This document shows positions 42,066 to 51,903 of a stretch of 64,000 bases of DNA, in pieces. A program made the position numbers and the translations under genes. Source of the DNA: Frondihabitans sp. PhB188 (lineage in GTDB: Bacteria; Actinomycetota; Actinomycetes; Actinomycetales; Microbacteriaceae). Positions within the stretch are counted from its first letter, which is position 1. Every line of letters starts with the position of its first letter. The stretch lies in assembly GCF_003752365.1 (NCBI RefSeq), contig NZ_RJUO01000003.1:434001-498000 (forward strand), read 5' to 3'. The notes below the pieces were generated by a model. The model saw only the letters and a list, made by a program, of their open reading frames with translations. It was not told where the DNA came from and did no database searches.

Positions 42066-44411
42066 TTGTCTTTCCTGTCCCGAAACAGGAGATTGCCCGC
42101 AGTCGTGGCCGCCGTAGCGCTCGTCGCCGGCAGCCTCCTCTCTGCGGGTGCCGCGCATGCGGACTCCGCTCCCACCACCCCGAGCTCCACGACCCCCGCC
42201 ACCGTCACCGCGGACTCTCTGACAGCGCCGCAGATCAACGGCGTCGTCTGGACGCAGCTGATCGTGGGCAACACCGTGTACGTCGGCGGCTCCTTCACCA
42301 AGGCCCGCCCCTCCGGATCACCCGCGGGCGTGAACGAGGTCGCGCGCTCGAACATGCTGGCCTACGACGTGCGCACCGGCGTGCTGCTTCCGGCGTTCGC
42401 GCCCAAGGTCAACGGCCAGGTCCTGGCCATCGCGGCAACGGCCGACAAGAAGCACCTCTACATCGGCGGCGACTTCACGAAGATCGGCACGGCGAAGCGG
42501 AGCCGCGTCGCCGAGATCGGCGGCACCACCGGAAACCTCGTCGGCGGGTTCGACCCGGCGGCGAGCGGGACCGTCCGCTCGATCGTGCTGCGCGGCAGCT
42601 ACCTCTACCTCGGCGGCTCGTTCGCGAAGATCAAGGGCAAGGTCCGCACGCAGATCGCCGCGGTGAGCCCGAAGTCGGGGTCGCCGTCGTCATGGGCGCC
42701 GAAGCTGGCCGGCGGCCAGGTCACGTCGATCGCGATCTCGCCCGACGGCAAGAAGGTCGTGCTCGGCGGCAAGTTCACGTCGACGAACGGCTACGGACGC
42801 AGCATCAAGAGCTCCTACAGCGGCTACGGCATGTCGGCCGTCTCGCGCTCCACCGGCAAGTCGATGCCGTGGCCGGTGAGCAAGCTCGTGCAGGACGGCG
42901 GCCTGAACGCCGCCATCACCAGCTTGAGCTCGTCGTCGGCGGGAGTGGTCGGAAGCGGCTACGTGTACGGCGTCGGCGGGAACCTCGAGGGCGCCTTCCG
43001 CGCCGACTGGAACGGCAACCTCGTCTGGCTCGAGGACTGCCACGGCGACACCTACTCGTCGGTGATCGTCGGGAGCATCGTCTACACGGCAGGCCACGCG
43101 CACTACTGCGGCAATCTCGGCGGGTTCCGCGAGAGCACTCCGACCATGCACTACCCCGCCCTGGCCTTCACGATGGCCGCGACGCAGAAGCTCACGAACA
43201 ACGGCTCGAAGAACTACGCCGACTTCTCGGGCAAGCCCGCCCCGACGCTGCTCGACTGGTTCCCGACCATGTCGATCGGCACCTACACCGGTCAGAGCCA
43301 GGCGGCCTGGAGCGTGACCGGCAACTCGAAGTACGTCGTCTACGGCGGAGAGTTCCCGACCGTCAACGGCGTCGCCCAGGAGGGCCTGGCCCGGTTCGCG
43401 GTGTCATCGCTCGCATCGAACTCCGCAGGCCCCCAGGCGTCGGGGGCGACGTTCGTGCCCTCCGCGGTCTCGTCGCGCGCCGGCCAGGTCACCGTCAGCT
43501 GGCCCAGCAACTCCGACCCCGACAACTCGACTCTCACGTACACGCTCTACCGCGACAGCGACTACGACCACCCGGTCACGTCGATGACGTCGAACTCGAC
43601 CTTCTACTACCGGCCCTCGCTGCAGTTCGTCGACACCGGGGTCACCGCCGGGCAGACGTACTCGTACCGCGTCCGGGCGACCGATCCGTTCGGCAACAGC
43701 GTGCTCGGCGACGCGATCAGCGTGACGGTGGCGAGCGCGACGACGACCGGGTACGAGGGGGCGGTCTTGCAAGACGCCCCGGTCGATTTCTGGCGCCTCG
43801 GCGAGGGCGCGACCGCACAGGCGACCGACTCGACGAGCAGGTCTCCGCTGGTCGTGTCGGCGGTCTCGTCCAGCGGGCGCTCCGTCGAGACGGCGACTCC
43901 CCCGATCATCGGCACCGGTTCGAGCTACGGGCACTCGCGCGACGAATCGACTCCCGCCATGAAGTCGCTGACCATCGAGGCCTGGTTCAAGGCCGCCAAG
44001 GGCGGCTCCGGCACGATCGTGGACTTCGGCAACAACGCGACGTTCCTGTCGAGCGTCGTCGACCGCAGCCTGGTGCTGCAGTCCAACGGCACGCTGACGT
44101 TCGGCGTCCGCAACCCGGGCCGCGTCGCCGTCGCGACCTCGAAGTCGTACGCCGACGGCAAGTGGCACCAGGCGGTGGTCACCGTGTCGACGACGTCGAT
44201 GCGCCTCTACGTCGACGGCACGCAGGTGACCGGCAAGAGCGGCACGTTCGCCATGTCGAAGGCGTGGGGCTACTGGCGGGTCGGCGGAGACTCGGCATGG
44301 CCGGGGCCGCGGTTCTTCGTCGGGAGCATCCGCGACGTGTCGGTGTACTCCTCGACGCTCTCCGCCGATCGCGTCGCCGCTCACTACGCCGCAGCGGACG
44401 TGAATTCCTGA
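42066..44411 (+). CDS. Secreted beta-propeller/FN3/LamG-domain protein, paralogue 1
   Basis: A 781-residue exported protein. A Sec signal peptide (NRRLPAVVAAVALVAGSLLSAGAAHA, cleavage near residue 33) precedes about 400 residues of repeated VYVGGSFTK.., LYIGGDFTKI.., LYLGGSFAKI.. blades, a propeller-like fold. A fibronectin type III domain (about 455-555) and a LamG/concanavalin-like domain (about 560-778, SLTIEAWFKA, WHQAVVTV, MRLYVDGT, FFVGSIRDVSVYS) follow. No sortase motif or anchor is visible. Role unknown; probably glycan binding or adhesion. TTG start with GAGG 6 bases upstream. Confidence 0.85.
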   Translation: MSFLSRNRRLPAVVAAVALVAGSLLSAGAAHADSAPTTPSSTTPATVTADSLTAPQINGVVWTQLIVGNTVYVGGSFTKARPSGSPAGVNEVARSNMLAYDVRTGVLLPAFAPKVNGQVLAIAATADKKHLYIGGDFTKIGTAKRSRVAEIGGTTGNLVGGFDPAASGTVRSIVLRGSYLYLGGSFAKIKGKVRTQIAAVSPKSGSPSSWAPKLAGGQVTSIAISPDGKKVVLGGKFTSTNGYGRSIKSSYSGYGMSAVSRSTGKSMPWPVSKLVQDGGLNAAITSLSSSSAGVVGSGYVYGVGGNLEGAFRADWNGNLVWLEDCHGDTYSSVIVGSIVYTAGHAHYCGNLGGFRESTPTMHYPALAFTMAATQKLTNNGSKNYADFSGKPAPTLLDWFPTMSIGTYTGQSQAAWSVTGNSKYVVYGGEFPTVNGVAQEGLARFAVSSLASNSAGPQASGATFVPSAVSSRAGQVTVSWPSNSDPDNSTLTYTLYRDSDYDHPVTSMTSNSTFYYRPSLQFVDTGVTAGQTYSYRVRATDPFGNSVLGDAISVTVASATTTGYEGAVLQDAPVDFWRLGEGATAQATDSTSRSPLVVSAVSSSGRSVETATPPIIGTGSSYGHSRDESTPAMKSLTIEAWFKAAKGGSGTIVDFGNNATFLSSVVDRSLVLQSNGTLTFGVRNPGRVAVATSKSYADGKWHQAVVTVSTTSMRLYVDGTQVTGKSGTFAMSKAWGYWRVGGDSAWPGPRFFVGSIRDVSVYSSTLSADRVAAHYAAADVNS

Positions 44412-44589
44412 GATTTCTTCGGCTAAGGGTCGCGCTCGACGCGGTTCAGAGCCTGGGATCGCGGCAACCACCAGACCACGCTCACTGAGGAGCGTGTCAC
44501 GACGAACGCTGAGCACAGCGTCCGGGGCCCGAAACCCGCCAGCACCACCGCACAGGCACCACACCACTCGATCACACCCGAGGCCACCC

Positions 44590-47500
44590 ATGCGCCGTCT
44601 GCTTCGTCCTGCCCCCGCGTCCGCCGTCATCGCGACCGCCGCTCTCGTCTTCGCCGGCCTCGCCGTGGCGTCACCGGCCCTCGCCGACTCGGCACCGGTG
44701 TCGCCGACCGATCCGACGACGCCGACCACCGTCACCGCCGACGTGCTCGCGACGCCTCAGATCAACGGCGTCGTCTGGACGCAGGTCATCTCGGGCAGCA
44801 CGGTCTTCGTCGGCGGCAACTTCACGAACGCCCGACCCGCCGGCTCCGCGGCGGGAGTCAACACGGTGAGCAGGAACTACCTGCTGTCGTACGACATCAC
44901 GACCGGGGTCCTGGGCACCGGCTTCGCGCCCTCCGCCAACGGCCAGGTCAAGTCGGTCATCGCCTCCGCCGACGGCAAGTACGTCTATGTGGGCGGATCG
45001 TTCACCAGCATCAACGGCGTGACGCGCAACCGCATCGCCAAGCTCGACGCCACGACCGGGGCCGTCGTCACGGCGTTCAACCCGAACGCCGCCTACACGG
45101 TGAACGCGCTCGCGCTCTCGGGCAACACCCTCTACCTCGGCGGCGGCTTCACCGCCGTCGGCGGCCAGACCCGCTCCGACCTCGCCGCCGTGGACGCCAC
45201 GACCGGTGCCGTGAAGTCGTGGGCGCCGTCGGCATCCGGCGGCCAGGTCACCGGGCTCGCCGTCTCGCCCGACGGCGGCAAGGTCGTCGTCGGCGGCGCG
45301 TTCACGACGCTCAACGGCTCCAGCAACCCCGGCTACGGCCTCGGCGCCGTCGACGCCGTCAGCGGCTCCCTCCTGCCCTGGGCCGTCAACTCGGTCGTCC
45401 GCGACGGCGGCGCCCAGTCCGGCATCACCAGCATCACGTCCGACGCCGACGGCGTGTACGGCAGCGGCTACGTCTTCGGAGCCGGCGGCAACGTCGAGGG
45501 AGCCTTCCGCACCGACTGGAACGGCAACCTCATCTGGCTCGAGGACTGCCACGGCGACACCTACTCGGTCGCTCCGACCGACAATGCCGTGTACGTGGCC
45601 AGCCACGAGCACTTCTGCGGCGACCTCGGCGGCTTCCCGCAGAACAACCCCTCGTCGACGTGGGTCTTCCACCGCGGCACCGCCTTCAGCAAGGCCGCCA
45701 CGCAGACCCTCGCTGCCAACCCGATCGGCGGCTACGCCAACTTCGCCGGCAAGCCCGCCCCGTCGCTCCTGAACTGGAACCCCGACCTCGTCGCCGGCTC
45801 GTTCACGGGCCAGACGCAGGCGGCCTGGAGCGTCGCGGCGAACAGCAGGTACGTGCTCTACGGCGGTGAGTTCCCCACGGTCAACGGCGTCGCCCAGCAG
45901 GGGCTCGTGCGTTTCGCAGTTCCGTCCATCGCTCCGAACAAGGCCGGCCCGCTGGCCACCGGATCGAGCTTCACGCCGAACCTCATCTCGACGGCGCCCG
46001 GCAAGGTCAAGGCCTCGTGGCTCGCGAACTCCGACCGCGACAACGGCACGCTGACCTACAGCCTCCACCGCGACGGCGGAGCCACCCCGGTCTTCACGAC
46101 GACGCAGTACTCGACGACGTGGTCGAAGCCGCAGATGGGCTTCACCGACAACGGCCTCGCCGCCGGCTCGACGCACAGCTATCGCCTGCGCGCCACCGAC
46201 CCCTTCGGCAACACGGTCCTCGGCGACAGCGTCTCCGTGACCGTCGCGTCGAGCTCGCCCACGGGGTACCAGGCCCGTGTGGTCTCGGACGGCGCTTCGA
46301 ACTACTGGCGCTTCGACGAGTCGGGCGCGAAGGTCCGCGACTTCATCGGCTACTCCGACCAGGTGGCTCAGTCCGGCGTGACGAAGGGCACCGCCGGCGC
46401 GACGATCGACGGCGACACCGCGGCCACGTTCGACGGCAGCTCCACCGGCTACTCGGCGACTCAGGCCAAGGTGGCCGCGCCGCAGACGTTCTCGCTCGAA
46501 GCCTGGTTCAAGACGACCAAGTCAGGCAGGATCGTGGGGTTCGGCGACCTCAACGTCGGCACGTCGCTCAACTACGACCGGCAGCTCTCCGTGAACTCGT
46601 CGGGCCAGCTGACCTTCGGCGTCTACGACGGGAGCAGCCGGACCATCTCGACGGGCGGGACCGTCACCGACGGCGCGTGGCATCAGGCCGTCGGCACCTT
46701 CGGCTCGGGGAGCATGGCGCTCTACGTCGACGGCGCCCTCGTCGGCACGAAGACCGGCATCGGCACCGCTCAGTCGTATGACGGCTTCTGGCGGGTGGGC
46801 GGCGACTCGACGTGGTCGGGGTCGCAGTTCTTCACAGGCTCCATCGACGACGTCTCGGTGTATCCGAGCGCGTTGACGGGCGCGCAGGTCTCGGCGCAGT
46901 ACGCGGCCGCCAAGACCGGGGCCGGCGGAACCCCGGCCAACGTCTCGCCGACGGCGTCGTTCACGAGCACCTCGTCGGCTCTGACAACCTCGGTCAACGG
47001 GACCGGGTCGTCCGACCCCGACGGATCGATCGCATCCTTCGCCTGGACCTTCGGCGACGGCGGCACCGCGACCGGCTCCACGGCGTCGCACACGTACACC
47101 GCCGCCGGCACCTACACGGTCACCCTCAAGGTCACCGACAACCAGGGCGCCACAGGCACCACCTCGAAGAGCATCGCGGTGACTGCGCCGACCGGCGGCG
47201 GCACCCAGCCGATCGCCCAGGACACGTTCGCCCGGACGCTCACCGCCGGCTGGGGCACGGCTGACGTCGGTGGCGACTGGACGCGCGCCGGAACCAACTC
47301 CAACCTGTCCGTCGGCGGCGGAGCGGGCTCGATCCTGCTCACCGGACCCGGCCAGCAGATGGGCGTCTACCTCGGCTCCGTGGCGCAGACGAACGTCGAC
47401 CTGACCACGCAGTTCTCACTCGACAAGGTCGCCACGGGCGGAGGCACCCAGGTCACGCTGCAGGGCCGCCGGATCGACTCGTCGACCGACTACCGCGCCA

Positions 47501-47832
47501 CGATCGCGCTCAAGGCCGGCGGTGCGGCGACCGTCTCGCTGGTCGGCGCCGGGACGACGATCGCCGCGCCGGTGACGGTGCCCGGCACTCTCGCCGCCGG
47601 TACCGGGCTCAGCGCCCGCCTGCAGGTCACCGGCACCGCGCCGACGACCGTCCGGGCCAAGGTCTGGCTCACCGGCCAGGCCGAGCCGACGGCGTGGACG
47701 GTCTCGGCGACGAACTCGGCGGCCGGCCTGCAGGTCCCGGGAGCGGTGGGCATCGTCGCCTACGAGTCCGGATCCGCGACCAACGGCGCCCAGACCCTGA
47801 AGTTCACGGCGTGGAAGGCCGCGACCCCCTAG
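44590..47832 (+). CDS. Secreted beta-propeller/FN3/LamG/PKD protein, paralogue 2
   Basis: A 1080-residue paralogue of the upstream gene, alignable through propeller, FN3 and LamG domains (shared WNGNLIWLEDCHGDTYS and VYGGEFPTVNGVAQ-type blocks). After LamG it adds a PKD domain (about 785-870: SPTASFTSTSS.., FAWTFGDGGTATGSTASHTYTAAGTYTVTLKVTD) and a final beta-rich domain of about 200 residues (QDTFARTLTAGWG onward). The signal peptide is MRRLLRPAPASAVIATAALVFAGLAVASPALA (split here for length: residues 1-32). The ATG has GAGG 6 bases upstream. No cell-wall anchor is visible. Confidence 0.85.
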   Translation: MRRLLRPAPASAVIATAALVFAGLAVASPALADSAPVSPTDPTTPTTVTADVLATPQINGVVWTQVISGSTVFVGGNFTNARPAGSAAGVNTVSRNYLLSYDITTGVLGTGFAPSANGQVKSVIASADGKYVYVGGSFTSINGVTRNRIAKLDATTGAVVTAFNPNAAYTVNALALSGNTLYLGGGFTAVGGQTRSDLAAVDATTGAVKSWAPSASGGQVTGLAVSPDGGKVVVGGAFTTLNGSSNPGYGLGAVDAVSGSLLPWAVNSVVRDGGAQSGITSITSDADGVYGSGYVFGAGGNVEGAFRTDWNGNLIWLEDCHGDTYSVAPTDNAVYVASHEHFCGDLGGFPQNNPSSTWVFHRGTAFSKAATQTLAANPIGGYANFAGKPAPSLLNWNPDLVAGSFTGQTQAAWSVAANSRYVLYGGEFPTVNGVAQQGLVRFAVPSIAPNKAGPLATGSSFTPNLISTAPGKVKASWLANSDRDNGTLTYSLHRDGGATPVFTTTQYSTTWSKPQMGFTDNGLAAGSTHSYRLRATDPFGNTVLGDSVSVTVASSSPTGYQARVVSDGASNYWRFDESGAKVRDFIGYSDQVAQSGVTKGTAGATIDGDTAATFDGSSTGYSATQAKVAAPQTFSLEAWFKTTKSGRIVGFGDLNVGTSLNYDRQLSVNSSGQLTFGVYDGSSRTISTGGTVTDGAWHQAVGTFGSGSMALYVDGALVGTKTGIGTAQSYDGFWRVGGDSTWSGSQFFTGSIDDVSVYPSALTGAQVSAQYAAAKTGAGGTPANVSPTASFTSTSSALTTSVNGTGSSDPDGSIASFAWTFGDGGTATGSTASHTYTAAGTYTVTLKVTDNQGATGTTSKSIAVTAPTGGGTQPIAQDTFARTLTAGWGTADVGGDWTRAGTNSNLSVGGGAGSILLTGPGQQMGVYLGSVAQTNVDLTTQFSLDKVATGGGTQVTLQGRRIDSSTDYRATIALKAGGAATVSLVGAGTTIAAPVTVPGTLAAGTGLSARLQVTGTAPTTVRAKVWLTGQAEPTAWTVSATNSAAGLQVPGAVGIVAYESGSATNGAQTLKFTAWKAATP

Positions 47833-47851
47833 TCGCGAGCCGCGCGACACT

Positions 47852-47894
47852 CCCCGATCGGGGCGACTCGACGGCCACGCCGCCCCGATCGGGG
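47852..47894. repeat. Dispersed double-palindrome repeat, copy 2
   Basis: CCCCGATCGGGG at 47852-47863 and again at 47883-47894, 31 bp start to start, as in the copy at 12423. The sequence after the first palindrome (GCGACTCGACG) also resembles that copy (GCAGCTCGACG). It lies between the convergent PKD/LamG and DUF4287-type genes and may act as a terminator. Confidence 0.65.
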
Positions 47895-47905
47895 CGGGCG
47901 GCCGA

Positions 47906-48499
47906 TCAGGACAGGGCGACGACGACCCGCTCGAGCGCCCGCCGCACGTCGGCGACGCGCTCCGGCAGGCGGATGCCGCTCTGCGCGATCGTCACGGCGC
48001 ACCGCGAATCGCGAGGAACGCCGACGCGCAGCTCGAGGCGGTCCCCCGCGGCGAGCTCCCAGACGGCCTGGCAGCGCTCCGGCAGGCGGTGCACCTCGAC
48101 GGGCTCCGACTTCGCGAACGCCGCCACGCGCACGAGCGCCTCATCGAGGAGGGCCACCTGGGCGCCGCGCACGCTGCGGCTCACGGACACGGCGAACGTC
48201 CCGTCATCCTGCTCGCCCGGAAGACGGATGCCGCGCTCGCGCTGATAGCGAACCGCGACCGACTCGGCGCCCCACTCCGGCGCCTCGTAGACGTCGACGA
48301 GCAGCGCCACGATCTGGTCGTGCGAGAGGCGGGTGGCGGCCTCGGCGTCGAGGATCTCGAACCACTCGGCGACGCCGCGCCCGCTCCGCGCCGCCAGCTT
48401 GGCGTCGCTGGTCGTGCCGGCGACGCCCTCGGCCCGCGCCGACTCGGCCGCACGATCCGCTCGGGGCGCGCCGGACTCACGGCGGCGCTTGGGAGACAC
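47906..48499 (-). CDS. DUF4287-type conserved protein
   Basis: A 197-residue protein. The middle (GRGVAEWFEILDAEAATRLSHDQIVALLVDVY.., then WGAESVAVRYQRERGIRLPG..DGTFAVSVSRSV) matches a conserved actinobacterial family often annotated DUF4287, commonly joined to a SRPBCC-like lipid-binding-type tail, which the remaining 80 residues could be. Function unknown. The N-terminus is basic and disordered. GTG start 2 bp after the rsmA stop, so co-transcribed with rsmA, in the place ispE usually occupies. Confidence 0.75.
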   Translation of the reverse strand: MSPKRRRESGAPRADRAAESARAEGVAGTTSDAKLAARSGRGVAEWFEILDAEAATRLSHDQIVALLVDVYEAPEWGAESVAVRYQRERGIRLPGEQDDGTFAVSVSRSVRGAQVALLDEALVRVAAFAKSEPVEVHRLPERCQAVWELAAGDRLELRVGVPRDSRCAVTIAQSGIRLPERVADVRRALERVVVALS

Positions 48500-48501
48500 G
48501 G

Positions 48502-49353
48502 CTACTCGCCCGCGTCGGCCAGCCGCACTCGGGCGATGGCCAGGAAGTCGTCGACGGTCAGCTCTTCGCCCCGGCCGGTCGCCGGGAGCCCAGCGCGCTC
48601 GATCGCGTCAGACGCCTCGGCCGACGACCCGAACACGACCGAGAGCGACTGACGCAGCATCTTGCGGCGCTGCTGGAACGCGGCGTCGACGAGCTCGAAC
48701 GTGACCGCGCGCTCCGCCTCCGTGCCCTTCGGCTCGCGCCGGTCGTAGGCGACGAGGATGCTGTCGACGTTCGGCACCGGCCAGAACACCTGGCGGCTCA
48801 CCTGCCCGGCGGTCGACCACGCTCCGTACCAGGCGGCCTTGATGCTGGGCGAGCCGTAGACCTTCGAACCGGGGGTGGCTGCGAGCCGCAGGCCGACCTC
48901 GGCCTGGACCATGACGAGCCCGCGCTCGAGTGAGGGGAAGAACTCGAGGAAGTGCAGCAGCACGGGCACCGAGATGTTGTAGGGCAGGTTGGCCACGAGG
49001 TGGGTGGGCGACGACGGGAGCTCCGTGACCTTCATGGCGTCGGCGACGACCACCGTCAGGTCGGCGCCGGGCTGGAGCAGCCGGACCGTCTCGGGCAGCT
49101 GCTCGGCGAGGCGCTTGTCGATCTCGACGGCCGTCACGACCGCCCCTGCCTCGAGCAGGCCGAGCGTCAGCGACCCGAGTCCCGGGCCGATCTCGACGAC
49201 GGCCGTGCCGCTCGGCACCGTGGCCGCCTGGACGATTCGGCGCACGGTATTGCCGTCGTGCACGAAGTTCTGGCCGAGCTTCTTGGTCGGCTGGATGCCG
49301 AGCAGGTCGGCGAGGTCGCGGATCTCCGCCGGCCCGAGGAGGGTGGACGCCAC
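48502..49353 (-). CDS. rsmA: 16S rRNA dimethyladenosine transferase
   Basis: Dimethylates two adjacent adenines near the 3' end of 16S rRNA, late in 30S assembly (KsgA). GQNFVHDGNTVRRIVQ, the SAM motif VVEIGPGLGSLTLGLLEAG, VVADAMKV and the catalytic NLPYNISVPVLLHFL are clear; 283 residues is normal. Starts 1 bp after the tatD stop, as part of metG-tatD-rsmA. Confidence 0.97.
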   Translation of the reverse strand: MASTLLGPAEIRDLADLLGIQPTKKLGQNFVHDGNTVRRIVQAATVPSGTAVVEIGPGLGSLTLGLLEAGAVVTAVEIDKRLAEQLPETVRLLQPGADLTVVVADAMKVTELPSSPTHLVANLPYNISVPVLLHFLEFFPSLERGLVMVQAEVGLRLAATPGSKVYGSPSIKAAWYGAWSTAGQVSRQVFWPVPNVDSILVAYDRREPKGTEAERAVTFELVDAAFQQRRKMLRQSLSVVFGSSAEASDAIERAGLPATGRGEELTVDDFLAIARVRLADAGE

Positions 49354-49354
49354 G

Positions 49355-50284
49355 TCAGGCCTCGATCGTGATGGGCTCGGACTCCCACGTGCCGTACACC
49401 AGCTCGGTGGTGGAGGTGATCTGGGCGGCGAGCAGCCCGACGTCGGTGCCGAGCGTCTCGGCCATCGAGCGGAGCGTGTGCGGTATCAGGTACGGCGAGT
49501 TGGGTCGGCCTCTGAAGGGCGACGGGGTCAGGAACGGCGCATCGGTCTCGACCATGATCAGGTTGCGGGGCGCGGCCACCAGTGCGTCGCGCAGCGGCTG
49601 CGCGTTCTTGAACGTCACGGTCCCGGCGAACGACATGTACCAGCCGTTCTCGGTGCACACCGCGGCGAGCTCGGGCCCGCCCGAGAAGCAGTGGAACACG
49701 GTGCGCTCAGGGGCGCCGACGCGCTTGAGCGTCGCGACGACGTCGTCGTGCGCGTCGCGGTCGTGGATCTGCAGCGCGAGGCCGTGCTTCTTCGCGATCT
49801 CGATGTGCGCCTCGAACGACTCGATCTGGGCCGCCCGGCCCTGCTCGACGGGAATCCCACTCTCGCCGAGGCGGAACCAGTCGAGCCCGGTCTCGCCGAC
49901 AGCCCGCACCCGCGGCCGACCCGCGAGCTCGTCGATGACGGCCAGGGCATCGTGCAGCTCGCCGCGAGATGCCAGACGCGGCGCCTCGTTGGGGTGCAGA
50001 GCCACGGCGGCGAGCACACGCGGCTCCCGTGCGGCGATCTCGGCCGACCAGACGGAGGTGGCGACGTCGTTGCCGACCTGCACCACGCCGCGGATGCCGA
50101 CGCTCGAAGCCCGGTCGAGGTGCTCGCGGTGGTCGAGCCCCTCTCCGTCTTCGATCTCGAGGTGCGTGTGGTTGTCGTACACCGGCACGGTCAGAGCCTG
50201 GGGCAGCGGCGGATAGGTCAGATCGCGCTTCTGGCCACCCGATTCGTCCGTCCGCCTCCGGATGAAGGTGCCGTCGTCGCTCAC
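49355..50284 (-). CDS. TatD family metal-dependent hydrolase
   Basis: A 309-residue TIM-barrel nuclease-type hydrolase. YDNHTHLEI (metal HxH), AVGETGLDW, LQIHDRDAHDD, VFHCFSGG and VETDAPFLTP mark the metal sites. The family includes 3'-5' DNA exonucleases linked to DNA repair. The GTG start overlaps the metG stop (GTGA). The N-terminal 35 residues are an extension typical of actinobacteria. Confidence 0.94.
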   Translation of the reverse strand: MSDDGTFIRRRTDESGGQKRDLTYPPLPQALTVPVYDNHTHLEIEDGEGLDHREHLDRASSVGIRGVVQVGNDVATSVWSAEIAAREPRVLAAVALHPNEAPRLASRGELHDALAVIDELAGRPRVRAVGETGLDWFRLGESGIPVEQGRAAQIESFEAHIEIAKKHGLALQIHDRDAHDDVVATLKRVGAPERTVFHCFSGGPELAAVCTENGWYMSFAGTVTFKNAQPLRDALVAAPRNLIMVETDAPFLTPSPFRGRPNSPYLIPHTLRSMAETLGTDVGLLAAQITSTTELVYGTWESEPITIEA

Positions 50285-51852
50285 GCGGTCGCGACCTCAG
50301 GCTGCTCGATGCGCGGGAACAGCGTCGACGGCAGCGGCACGACGGCGGGCGCCGCCGACCACTCGGCCGCGCGGTCGATGTTCTGGCTCGTCAGCTCGCC
50401 CTGGCCGATGGACTCCCAGAGCTTGTGGGCGGCGTCCGGGATGAACGGGCTGAGCAGCACCGTCAGCGTGCCGAGACCTCGGAGGGCCGTGCCGAGCACG
50501 GTCGCCAGACGGTCGCGGGTCGCTTCGTTTTTGGCGAGGACCCAGGGCTCCTGCTCGGTGATGTAGCCGTTGAGCGCGTCGACGAGCTCCCAGACCGTGC
50601 TGACGGCCTCGTTGATGGCGAAGCGGTCGATCGCGGCGTCGGCGTCGGCCGTGACGCGGAGCTCGGTCTCGCGGATGGCGAGGTCGGCCTCGGTGAGGTC
50701 GCCGATCACCGGCACGGTGCCGTCGAAGTAGCGCGTGATCATCGCGATGATGCGCGATGCCAGGTTGCCGAAGCCGTTGGCGAGCTCGGCCTGGTAGCGG
50801 GCCGAGATGTCTTCCCACGAGAAGTTGCCGTCCTGGCCGAAGGTGATGGCGCGCATGAAGTAGTAGCGGAACGCGTCGACGCCGAACGTCTCGGTGATCT
50901 GCTGCGGTGCGATGCCGGTCAGCTTCGACTTCGACATCTTCTCGCCGCCGACGAGCAGCCAGCCGTGGCCGAAGACGTGCTTCGGCACGGGTAGTCCGGC
51001 CGCCATGAGCATGGCGGGCCAGATGACGGCGTGGAAGCGCGCGATGTCTTTGCCGACGATGTGGGTCGCGGGCCAGCGCCGGTCGAAGTTCTCGTCGTCG
51101 ACGCCGTAGCCCACGGCGGTGACGTAGTTGAGGAGGGCGTCGAACCAGACGTAGACGACGTGCTTGTCGTCCCACGGGACCTTGATGCCCCAGTCGAACG
51201 AGGCGCGCGAGATCGAGAGGTCGCGGAGGCCCTGCTTGACGAACTGGACGATCTCGTTGCGCACGCTCTCGGGCTGGATGAAGTCGGGCTGCGACTCGTA
51301 CAGGTCGAGGAGCGGCTGCTCGAAGTCGCTCATGCGGAAGAAGTAGTTGCTCTCCTTGAGAAGCTCGACGGGCTTCGAGTGGATCGCGCAGACCTGCTGC
51401 CCCTCGAACGGACCGGTGCCGTCGACGAGGTCGGACGCCTGCTTGTACTCTTCGCAGCCCACGCAGTAGAAGCCCTCGAACTCGCCCTGGTAGATCAGGC
51501 CGTCGTCGTAGAGCTTCTGCAGGAAGAGCTGCACGCCGGTCTCATGGCGCGCGTCGGTGGTGCGGATGAAGTCGTCGTTGCGGATGTTGACGGTCTCGAG
51601 CAGCGGGATCCACGACTCCTCGACGAGCTTGTCGGCCCACTCCTTGGGAGTGACGTCGTGGCTGGTGGCCGTGCGCAGGATCTTCTGCCCGTGCTCGTCG
51701 GTGCCCGTGAGCAGCCAGGTGTCGTCGCCGCGCTGGCGGTGCCAGCGTGCGAGCACGTCGGAGGCCACCTCCGTGTAGGCGTGACCGATGTGCGGGACAT
51801 CGTTGACGTAGAAGATGGGAGTGGTGATGTAGAAGGACTCGCCGGCGGGCAT
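50281..51852 (-). CDS. metG: Methionyl-tRNA synthetase
   Basis: Class I aminoacyl-tRNA synthetase charging tRNA-Met. FYITTPIFYVNDVPHIGHAYTEV holds the HIGH-type signature, GTDEHGQKI follows, and KMSKSKL is the KMSKS loop. The anticodon-binding helical domain fills the C-terminal 170 residues; there is no C-terminal tRNA-binding dimer domain, so this is the short form (523 residues). Start: ATG at 51852 has AGGA about 8 bases upstream and fits homologues; an in-frame ATG at 51861 would add three residues. Confidence 0.97.
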   Translation of the reverse strand: MPAGESFYITTPIFYVNDVPHIGHAYTEVASDVLARWHRQRGDDTWLLTGTDEHGQKILRTATSHDVTPKEWADKLVEESWIPLLETVNIRNDDFIRTTDARHETGVQLFLQKLYDDGLIYQGEFEGFYCVGCEEYKQASDLVDGTGPFEGQQVCAIHSKPVELLKESNYFFRMSDFEQPLLDLYESQPDFIQPESVRNEIVQFVKQGLRDLSISRASFDWGIKVPWDDKHVVYVWFDALLNYVTAVGYGVDDENFDRRWPATHIVGKDIARFHAVIWPAMLMAAGLPVPKHVFGHGWLLVGGEKMSKSKLTGIAPQQITETFGVDAFRYYFMRAITFGQDGNFSWEDISARYQAELANGFGNLASRIIAMITRYFDGTVPVIGDLTEADLAIRETELRVTADADAAIDRFAINEAVSTVWELVDALNGYITEQEPWVLAKNEATRDRLATVLGTALRGLGTLTVLLSPFIPDAAHKLWESIGQGELTSQNIDRAAEWSAAPAVVPLPSTLFPRIEQPEVATA

Positions 51853-51903
51853 GTCGTCCATCCTAAAGCGCCCGCTCCCCCTGTGGCGCCCGCCCGTGGT
51901 GTC

